From: JBBQBM01 sp038317375
GTDB lineage: Bacteria > Patescibacteriota > Saccharimonadia > Saccharimonadales > JAGQMS01
Length of the DNA: 13,241 nucleotides
Reading direction: 5' to 3'
Assembly: GCA_038317375.1 (NCBI GenBank)
Contig: JBBQBM010000017.1
Coordinates: forward strand, 1-13,241
In this document: positions 1 through 4,744 of the stretch, in pieces
Layout of the letters: every line of letters starts with the position of its first letter
How positions within the stretch are numbered: position 1 is the first letter of the stretch
Notes under the pieces: model-generated
Database searches by the model: none
What the model was told of the DNA's origin: nothing
The model's input: only the letters and a program-made list of their open reading frames with translations
Translations under genes and position numbers: made by a program

Positions 1-1
1 C

Positions 2-346
2 AAGATCCTTAGCTTTAGGGATAATGTCGAGCACGGGGACTACGGACCAACCATAATAATTGAGCACTCCCTCGATAAAGGAGAAACTGTTTACGCTCTT
101 TATGGCCACCTTAGCCGGGAGTCTCTGGATGGCAAATTGCCCGGGCAGCCAGTATTGAGTGGAGAGAGAATCGGCGAAATCGGAGACAGATCTATTAACG
201 GTGGGTGGGCACCACATGTTCACTTACAGCTATCGCGAGCTAAACCAGATATATGCGATATGCCAGGGGTTGCAGCACCAAGTGACTTCAGTGAAATGAC
301 TAAAATATATCCCAACCCGCGGTCGGTTATTGGCGAAATTTATTAG
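2..346 (+). CDS. M23 (LytM-type) metallopeptidase domain, C-terminal fragment; 5' end outside window
   Basis: The reading frame is open from the window edge to a TAG at 344-346, giving about 114 residues of a larger protein. It shows YGPTIIIEH, then YALYGHLS, G-x-P-V-x-x-G-E-R-I-G, NGGWAPHVHLQL and a tail PGVAAPSDFSEM-x-x-IYPNPRSVIG. The His of YGHLS and the HVH motif are the second half of the M23 zinc site; the first half (HxxxD) would lie upstream. M23 enzymes cut peptidoglycan cross-bridges or stems. The tail pattern (PGVA-x-PS ... PNP ... xIGI) recalls the M23 domain that sits between a phosphotransferase domain and a class-III aminotransferase in some bacterial fusion proteins; this comes from memory of the family, and the partner domains are not in view. 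Here the protein ends right after the M23 domain. It overlaps the stop of the convergent oxygenase gene by 4 bp. Confident about the M23 fold, less so about the subtype. Confidence 0.85.
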   Translation, partial: KILSFRDNVEHGDYGPTIIIEHSLDKGETVYALYGHLSRESLDGKLPGQPVLSGERIGEIGDRSINGGWAPHVHLQLSRAKPDICDMPGVAAPSDFSEMTKIYPNPRSVIGEIY

Positions 347-1449
347 TCGTTATAAAGCTGGTGCGCAGACATTTGTGTAACGCAAGCGTTGCGCACATCT
401 TCTAGTTCGGCCTCGTCTAAATGGCCGTTCGCCGCCTCTGTTTTTAGAGCTTGGTCTAATGTTTCAAAATAACCGTCGCCACGTAGTTTAGTGAGTTGAT
501 CGTATTCTTTATAAACCTCCTCGGCATGAGAAAAAACGCGTCGGCAACGCTCGGTTTCGAAGGCCGCGTTGATGATTCCCCGTCCAACAATATTTTCTCC
601 CAACATGTCTACCTCGGCACCCGATAAGATACCCTCGCCAACATCGCCACGAGACTTGGCGGTTATAAAATGGACGTCTTGATCGGTTCGAATTACTAGC
701 ATGCGCCCTGGGTGGACGCCATAAACCTTAAACACCACCGCCTCTGGTTTCTCGGCTAAAACCTTTGTCATATTACTGGCAAAATTACGATGAGGGTCTA
801 GACTAAGCGACCGGCAAGCATCGTTATAGCCCTTCAGGTACACAAAGTCACCCTGCGGGCCAACATTATCAAGACAAGTTACCACAGTAGTATCGACGCG
901 GTCGGTGTGAGCGCCGTGTTCTTGGCGTGTTTCAGACGGAGACTCGAGCTGAAATAACTGAAGGTTAATAACCGTGCCTTCGCCCTCGTCGGTTGAGACC
1001 TCAACTGTTGGGTCGTTAACAATCTTTCTAATAGTCGGCGTTAGCTGGTGTTGTAGCTCGATTACAAAATCAAAATGTTGCTGAACATTGTCGAATGACA
1101 CTGTCCGCATATGTCGCTCTGTTCCGTTATAGGCACCATAGTCCTTTTGCTTAATCACGGCTTCGCGAGCATCGGAGTTCCAGATAGCCTGCAGTCTAGA
1201 AACAGTTTTTGCCGCAACATTAATCGCTAATTCCTCGACTGTTGTTTCGTGGTTGTTGCTACTACTGTCAGAAATTTCTATCGGGCATTCCGGAGCCAGT
1301 GAAACCACGCCGTCTCTTGCGAATATTTCGGCAGCTTCCTCAAGACTCTCGGCGTATTCATCAATTCTCTCAACATGCGCAAAGCCTTCGATACCCTTAA
1401 GCCCAAACTCGGTTACGTTAACTAATTTATTGGGTTTTTGTACTTCCAT
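343..1449 (-). CDS. Putative 2-oxoglutarate/Fe(II)-dependent oxygenase (PhyH-like)
   Basis: 368 residues. An N-terminal IFARDGVVSLAP (42-53) resembles the F-x-x-DGxVV opening of phytanoyl-CoA-hydroxylase-like oxygenases. The likely iron site is HTD at 181-183 with a distal His260 in DVHFITAKSRG, and Arg267 a few residues later could bind 2-oxoglutarate; together these give the HxD...H...R order of the superfamily. The segments HGAHTDRVDTTVVTCLDN and HPGRMLVIRTD would be core beta strands. Such enzymes hydroxylate or desaturate small molecules or peptides; the substrate cannot be read from sequence. The ATG at 1447-1449 has AGGTG about 5 bases upstream, which supports this start. It lies 39 bp after the MurE-like gene on the same strand, so the two are probably co-transcribed, which hints at a wall- or peptide-related substrate (inference). 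Its stop TAA overlaps the TAG of the convergent M23 gene. It could instead be a catalytically dead cupin-fold protein. Confidence 0.5.
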   Translation of the reverse strand: MEVQKPNKLVNVTEFGLKGIEGFAHVERIDEYAESLEEAAEIFARDGVVSLAPECPIEISDSSSNNHETTVEELAINVAAKTVSRLQAIWNSDAREAVIKQKDYGAYNGTERHMRTVSFDNVQQHFDFVIELQHQLTPTIRKIVNDPTVEVSTDEGEGTVINLQLFQLESPSETRQEHGAHTDRVDTTVVTCLDNVGPQGDFVYLKGYNDACRSLSLDPHRNFASNMTKVLAEKPEAVVFKVYGVHPGRMLVIRTDQDVHFITAKSRGDVGEGILSGAEVDMLGENIVGRGIINAAFETERCRRVFSHAEEVYKEYDQLTKLRGDGYFETLDQALKTEAANGHLDEAELEDVRNACVTQMSAHQLYND

Positions 1450-1488
1450 TTACACCTAGTATTTCATTACTCCACGGTTGTCGGCAAG

Positions 1489-2787
1489 CTAAAGCAGTTT
1501 TATGCCAAATTTCTTGAGGGAGTTTTTGAGCGCCGACTCTTCGTCCCATGGTTTGTCGCCATCCGCTAGAGCTATGGTTTTTTCGTGGCCTTTGCTGAGT
1601 AATAAAACAACGTCTCCTGCGCGGGCTAGCTCGATGGCTTTATCTATCGCATCCTCGCGAAGATCAATTTCAATGATTTCCGGGCTTTTTTTGCTTTTAG
1701 CAATCCCCTCTTTGATCTCGCCCATAATTACCTTGTTGTCTTCACTCCGAGGGTCGTCCTCGGTTAGGATTATACGTTCACAGTAATCTGCAGAAATACC
1801 GCCTAGAATCGGTCGGCGCTCTTTGTCGCGCTCGCCCGCATGGCCGAACACAGCTGTTAATTTGCCTATTGTTAGCGGCCGAACTTCTTTAAAAATCTTC
1901 TCAAAAGCATCCGGCGTGTGAGCAAAATCAATTATCGCCGTAAAGCCTTTGTCGGTTTTATAACTCGCCATTCGGCCAGGGACTGACGGCAAGTCGGCTA
2001 CACCTTTTGTAATTACCTCTGGTCTAATGCCAAGCGCCAAGGCCGTAGCCGTAACAGCTAGAACATTCGAGACGTTAAAAGCCGCTGGCAACTTGGTGAT
2101 AATCTCGAACGGCTCAGCTAGGCTACTTTTAACTGTAAACGACGAACCCTCGGAGCTGCTTTTTACATCTTTAGCTTCAACATCAGCTGACTTTTGGCGG
2201 GCGTAACTAACCGTCATTGGAGCAATTTTGAAGTATTCGACGTTGGCATCATCGGCATTAACAACCCCTACCCCTCCGTATTTTTTGACTAGCTTAAAGA
2301 GTTTTTGTTTAGCGGCGCGATAACTTTCAAATGTTCCGTGATAGTCGAGGTGTTCGTGGCTCAAGTTGGTAATAATCCCTGCTTTAAAAGGAATCCCCCA
2401 AACTCGGCTCTGCGACAAAGCGTGCGAGCCAACCTCTAAAACTACCCATGTGCAACCATTGTCTTTAGCCTTTTGAATATTGTGGAGCATTTTAGCGCCG
2501 CCGAGAGTCGTCATGCGACCGGCGTTGTGCTGCGGGCCATTGCCAAAATCATGCGCAACGGTGGTGAAATACCCAGTCTTATAGCCGGCCGCCCGCAGTA
2601 CACTAGCCATTAAGGTCGTAGTAGTAGTCTTCCCCGACGTACCGGTAACACCGATAATGTTCAGTCCGCGCGCCGGAAAGCCATGCCGAGTTTGGGCGAT
2701 AACCATTTCAAGTTTGTGGCCGGTTGGTTCGATCTTTCTAAAAACTTCCTTTGGAATTAGTTTTTTGACTATAGATCTGGGATTCAT
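1489..2787 (-). CDS. murE: MurE-like UDP-MurNAc-tripeptide synthetase, short N-terminus
   Basis: 432 residues of a Mur ligase. The ATP loop GVTGTSGKTTTT is at 46-57, the TNLSHEHLDYHG block at 140-151, YRAAK with the lysine expected to be carbamylated at 156-160, VPGRM at 269-273, the DFAHTPDAF block at 287-295, FGHAGERDKERRP at 314-326, DDPRSED at 344-350 and SKGHEK at 398-403. MurE adds the third stem-peptide residue to UDP-MurNAc-L-Ala-D-Glu in the cytoplasm. DDPR lies where the DNPR motif of diaminopimelate-adding MurE enzymes sits; the Arg is kept, which favours meso-DAP over lysine, though the Asn-to-Asp change leaves doubt. Classical MurE places the ATP loop near residue 110; here about 60 residues of the UDP-binding domain are missing, as I recall for many Patescibacteria. 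The start ATG lies just downstream of a -10 element, so the mRNA may have almost no leader. Stop is TAG. It probably leads an operon with the downstream oxygenase. Confidence 0.85.
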   Translation of the reverse strand: MNPRSIVKKLIPKEVFRKIEPTGHKLEMVIAQTRHGFPARGLNIIGVTGTSGKTTTTTLMASVLRAAGYKTGYFTTVAHDFGNGPQHNAGRMTTLGGAKMLHNIQKAKDNGCTWVVLEVGSHALSQSRVWGIPFKAGIITNLSHEHLDYHGTFESYRAAKQKLFKLVKKYGGVGVVNADDANVEYFKIAPMTVSYARQKSADVEAKDVKSSSEGSSFTVKSSLAEPFEIITKLPAAFNVSNVLAVTATALALGIRPEVITKGVADLPSVPGRMASYKTDKGFTAIIDFAHTPDAFEKIFKEVRPLTIGKLTAVFGHAGERDKERRPILGGISADYCERIILTEDDPRSEDNKVIMGEIKEGIAKSKKSPEIIEIDLREDAIDKAIELARAGDVVLLLSKGHEKTIALADGDKPWDEESALKNSLKKFGIKLL

Positions 2788-2795
2788 ATCTATAA

Positions 2796-2803
2796 AGTAT
2801 ACT
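2796..2803. promoter_or_regulatory. Shared symmetric -10 element for divergent murE and tsaD
   Basis: The 25 bp between the two starts contain AGTATACT. Read on the plus strand, TATACT is at 2798-2803; read on the minus strand, TATACT is at 2801-2796. Each hexamer is one base off the TATAAT consensus. Start sites seven or so bases downstream would fall near 2810 (tsaD, GTG at 2813) and near 2789 (murE, ATG ending at 2787), so both mRNAs would be leaderless or nearly so. No convincing -35 hexamer is placed on either side. No Shine-Dalgarno sequence precedes either start, which agrees with leaderless initiation. Confidence 0.6.
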
Positions 2804-2812
2804 GTTTTTGTC

Positions 2813-3886
2813 GTGAAAATACTTGGGATAGAAACTAGTTGTGACGAAACCGCTGCCGCCGTTGTCGAAGATGGCCGGCTTTTGCTGTCGAACGTTGTCG
2901 TCAGTCAAATTGATATTCATAAAGTTTATGGCGGAGTCGTGCCAGAAATCGCCGCTCGTAGCCATATCGAAGCGATTATTCCAGTTATTGACGAAGCCTT
3001 GAAGACTGCAAAAGTTGCTAAAGAAGATATCGACGCTATTGCCGTTACTTACGGAGCTGGCCTCGGCGGCTCGCTACTAATTGGTGTGATGACTGCTCGG
3101 TCGATGGCCATTGCTTTAGGTAAGCCCCTGTATGCTATCAACCATGTCGAGGCCCATGTTTACGCCAACTTCATAACCGAAACCGGGCCCTCCCTAGAAG
3201 CTGCCAGCTATCAACTACCAACTAATCCCCCTGAGTTCCCTCTTTTAGCCCTAATCGTATCTGGAGGACATACTCAACTTGTACTCTTTAAGAACCACTT
3301 CGATTACAAGGTTCTAGGGAAGACTCAAGATGACGCCATCGGTGAGGCCTTTGATAAGGTAGCCAAAATGATTGGCCTGCCTTACCCTGGTGGCCCTTCG
3401 GTGGCCGAAAAGGCAAAGTCCGGTGATGCTCATAAATTCGATTTCCCCAAGGCCAAAGTCGAAGGAAAATACAATTTCAGCTTCTCTGGGCTAAAAACAG
3501 CCGTTTTACGCACCGCTCAGGGGCTAACCGGTCATAACCACACTTTGAGCTCTCTGGAGCTTCCTGGGCTACTTAACGAGGCCCAGAAGGCCGATATTGC
3601 CGCCAGTTTCCAGCGGGTAGCGATGGAAACAGTGGTCGATAAGACTGTCAAGGCATTCAACGAGCACTCCCCCGCCTCTGTAGTGATAGCCGGAGGTGTA
3701 GCATCTAGCGACGAACTTCGGCGCCAGTTATCTGAGAAACTGCCGATTGAGATCGAATATACTGATAAAAAATTATGTACCGACAACGCAGCCATGGTTG
3801 CAACTCTCGGATGCTTCAAAATATTGTTAAAGTCCCCAGAGGTCGACCCCTATAAACTAGAAATCCAACCCAGCCTTAAGATGTAA
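2813..3886 (+). CDS. tsaD: tRNA N6-adenosine threonylcarbamoyltransferase
   Basis: 357 residues, full length for the Kae1/TsaD family. It transfers the threonylcarbamoyl group to A37 of ANN-decoding tRNAs, working with TsaB and TsaE (not in view). Visible blocks: GIETSCDETAAAV at 5-17, ARSHIEA at 48-54, INHVEAH at 109-115 whose His111 and His115 bind the metal, VSGGHTQL at 149-156, DDAIGEAFDKVAKMIGLPYP at 173-192, FSFSGLKTAV at 222-231, AGGVASS at 293-299 and CTDNAAM at 322-328 whose Asp324 is the third metal ligand. GTG at 2813 is chosen because VKILGIETS is the normal N-terminus of the family; upstream in-frame codons are only the antisense of murE. A stretch at about 120-138 between the metal His motif and FPLLALIVSGG is some 15 residues longer than in E. 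coli TsaD, and a second extra stretch lies near 239-252. The gene probably shares its promoter region with divergent murE. Confidence 0.95.
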   Translation: MKILGIETSCDETAAAVVEDGRLLLSNVVVSQIDIHKVYGGVVPEIAARSHIEAIIPVIDEALKTAKVAKEDIDAIAVTYGAGLGGSLLIGVMTARSMAIALGKPLYAINHVEAHVYANFITETGPSLEAASYQLPTNPPEFPLLALIVSGGHTQLVLFKNHFDYKVLGKTQDDAIGEAFDKVAKMIGLPYPGGPSVAEKAKSGDAHKFDFPKAKVEGKYNFSFSGLKTAVLRTAQGLTGHNHTLSSLELPGLLNEAQKADIAASFQRVAMETVVDKTVKAFNEHSPASVVIAGGVASSDELRRQLSEKLPIEIEYTDKKLCTDNAAMVATLGCFKILLKSPEVDPYKLEIQPSLKM

Positions 3887-3888
3887 TT

Positions 3889-3924
3889 CAACCCAAAAAC
3901 TCTAGAAATAAAGTGCTTGGGTTG
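3889..3924 (+). repeat. Inverted repeat just after tsaD
   Basis: CAACCCAA at 3889-3896 pairs perfectly with TTGGGTTG at 3917-3924, leaving a 20-base loop. It begins two bases after the tsaD stop. No U-rich run follows, so it is more likely an mRNA 3' end stabiliser, or part of the composite transcript end with the next hairpin, than a terminator alone. Confidence 0.4.
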
Positions 3925-3925
3925 T

Positions 3926-3957
3926 GCCAGATTACCGATGTTATCGGTCCGTCTGGC
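3926..3957. terminator. Interrupted 12-bp hairpin between convergent tsaD and the 3971 gene
   Basis: GCCAGA (3926-3931) pairs with TCTGGC (3952-3957), and inside it ACCGAT (3934-3939) pairs with ATCGGT (3943-3948) around a GTT loop; small internal loops of 2 and 3 bases separate the two helices. It lies between two genes that converge, so it could end transcription on both strands. The downstream plus-strand sequence GGCGGTTTGTTG is only weakly U-rich, so efficiency is uncertain. Confidence 0.5.
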
Positions 3958-3970
3958 GGCGGTTTGTTGC

Positions 3971-4375
3971 TCACACTTCGCAGAGTTTAACTACTCTGTC
4001 ATAGATGACGTCTGCAGGCTGAGCCTGAGCTTCCCGCCCTATCGCGAACAGCGAATCGTTGCCGTTCAGCTTGACGAGTCTTAGCTCGACCCGGCATGCA
4101 CCTATCTCAACGTGAGGGCTAGGCCCAGAGGCCGACACTTCCCAGTCGTACTGACTGAGAACACGTGCTACTTCTTTGCTCTGTAAACGCTCTTCCCTTC
4201 CGTCCTCCATAGTGGCGCTAATCATTACGACATACGCACAGAGAATCGCAAAGACAAGGAACCACACATCCCATGCGAAAATGGCGATCAGAAGCAAGAT
4301 CGCACCGAGAAATATGGCAATTGTGAAAGCCATGCTTTCGCCGCCACCCCAATTATTGAGGTATCCAAGAAACAT
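3971..4375 (-). CDS. Small two-helix membrane protein, function unknown
   Basis: 134 residues from the ATG at 4375. A start 13 codons further up (4414) is in frame, but the 4375 ATG has AGAAGG six bases upstream, which decides the choice. Two adjacent hydrophobic helices are at about 16-34 and 37-55 with a short turn, so both ends probably face the cytoplasm; a soluble domain of about 80 residues follows (56-134), starting with the charged MEDGREERLQSKEV and carrying two cysteines (94, 132). I do not recognise the family. The fold order, a helix hairpin plus a small alpha/beta tail, is seen in many uncharacterised bacterial membrane proteins. It is the only gene in the window ending in TGA, which argues against TGA recoding. 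It has its own near-perfect promoter and a 50-base leader with a hairpin, so it may be well expressed or regulated. Confidence 0.7.
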   Translation of the reverse strand: MFLGYLNNWGGGESMAFTIAIFLGAILLLIAIFAWDVWFLVFAILCAYVVMISATMEDGREERLQSKEVARVLSQYDWEVSASGPSPHVEIGACRVELRLVKLNGNDSLFAIGREAQAQPADVIYDRVVKLCEV

Positions 4376-4406
4376 TTTTACCTTCTTTCCGAATGTGAGA
4401 GTACTA

Positions 4407-4423
4407 ATCACCACCTCGGTGAT
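4407..4423 (-). promoter_or_regulatory. Hairpin or operator-like palindrome in the leader of the 3971 gene
   Basis: ATCACC at 4407-4412 pairs with GGTGAT at 4418-4423 around five bases. It starts just after the predicted transcription start (about 4426) and lies some 30 bases before the start codon. It could be an mRNA hairpin or a repressor site next to the promoter. Confidence 0.4.
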
Positions 4424-4432
4424 CTGTTAAAG

Positions 4433-4460
4433 ATTATACATCATTTCCTCTGTTTGTCAA
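4433..4460 (-). promoter_or_regulatory. Consensus sigma70-type promoter for the small membrane protein gene
   Basis: On the minus strand the -35 hexamer is TTGACA (4460-4455) and the -10 is TATAAT (4438-4433), both perfect consensus, 16 bp apart. The predicted start is near 4426. This is the strongest-looking promoter in the window. Confidence 0.75.
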
Positions 4461-4463
4461 TGG

Positions 4464-4491
4464 TTTACAGGGGTGGTTGTGGGTGTATAAT
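4464..4491 (+). promoter_or_regulatory. Sigma70-type promoter upstream of valS
   Basis: TTTACA at 4464-4469 and TATAAT at 4486-4491 are separated by a G-rich 16-bp spacer. The -35 is three bases from the -35 of the divergent promoter. The predicted start near 4498 would give valS an untranslated leader of about 247 bases. Confidence 0.65.
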
Positions 4492-4624
4492 GCTTATGAA
4501 AACAAACAGTGTTTGGGAATATCTGCAAACCCATGCAGATTGATCTTTTGAAGACAAAATTACAACAAAAGTGTCTTACTTTCGAGGGTGCTATAGGCAA
4601 ACCTGTTGATTGTGATTACCAAAA

Positions 4625-4640
4625 TGTTTCACGTGAACCC
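4625..4640. promoter_or_regulatory. Candidate parS (ParB-binding) site
   Basis: The sequence TGTTTCACGTGAACCC matches the widely conserved 16-bp parS sequence TGTTTCACGTGAAACA at 14 positions. The left half is perfect and the core TTCACGTGAA is an exact 10-bp palindrome; the mismatches are positions 14 and 16. It is intergenic, as expected for a centromere-like site near an origin. A single imperfect site is not proof, and no parA or parB is in the window. Confidence 0.5.
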
Positions 4641-4654
4641 AGAGGTCAAAAAAA

Positions 4655-4740
4655 TAGTTTTTAGTTTGTAGTTGCTAGTTTCTAAGGAGTGGTGCGCCCG
4701 GGCTCTAGACACTAACACCTATAACCTATAACCTATTAAC
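4655..4740. repeat. Two facing arrays of a 7-bp repeat around GCCCGGGC
   Basis: The left array has TAGTTTT, TAGTTTG, TAGTTGC and TAGTTTC starting at 4655, 4662, 4669 and 4676, an exact 7-bp step. The right array has CTAACAC, CTATAAC, CTATAAC and CTATTAAC starting at 4712, 4719, 4726 and 4733, also in 7-bp steps and in the opposite orientation (minus strand TAG-GTTA). The centre holds an 8-bp GCCCGGGC palindrome (4696-4703), close to the midpoint of the two arrays. The right array abuts the valS start codon. Confidence 0.75.
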
Positions 4741-4744
4741 TGAT

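Larger units (their letters stand above)
4498..4744 (+). other. Long structured leader or intergenic region before valS
   Basis: No credible reading frame lies here. From 5' to 3' it has a CAAAC-AGT-GTTTG hairpin (4503-4515), ATCTGC/GCAGAT (4521-4526 and 4535-4540, 8-base loop), AAGACA/TGTCTT (4551-4556 and 4572-4577), the parS-like site (4625-4640), and the heptamer arrays (4655-4740). A leader this long is out of place in a window where other starts lie a few bases from their -10, and aminoacyl-tRNA synthetase genes are often controlled through leader RNAs. I see no convincing T-box sequence. The second heptamer array also supplies TATAAC hexamers (for example 4727-4732) that could act as a -10 for a nearly leaderless valS mRNA, in which case the upstream part may be a separate small RNA or purely DNA-level signals. 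Confidence 0.4.

Noticed and set aside
2657..2812. N-terminal extension of tsaD by 52 codons
   Set aside because: This stretch is the antisense of the murE N-terminus; TsaD proteins begin directly before the GIETSCDE block.
3971..3973. TGA recoding as in Gracilibacteria/Absconditabacteria
   Set aside because: All conserved genes end normally without in-frame TGA, and TGA itself ends the small membrane protein gene.
4684..4706. T-box-like motif AGGAGTGGTGCGCCC before valS
   Set aside because: Only the TGG-T core agrees with the T-box consensus (AGGGTGGNACCGCG); the following bases differ and no specifier stem or terminator hairpin is clear.
4693..4716. Seven-codon leader peptide starting GTG after AAGGAG
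   Set aside because: The spacing between AAGGAG and GTG is too short, there is no run of Val codons, and such frames arise easily by chance.
4655..4740. CRISPR array
   Set aside because: Repeats are 7 bp without spacers and occur in two orientations; no cas genes nearby.
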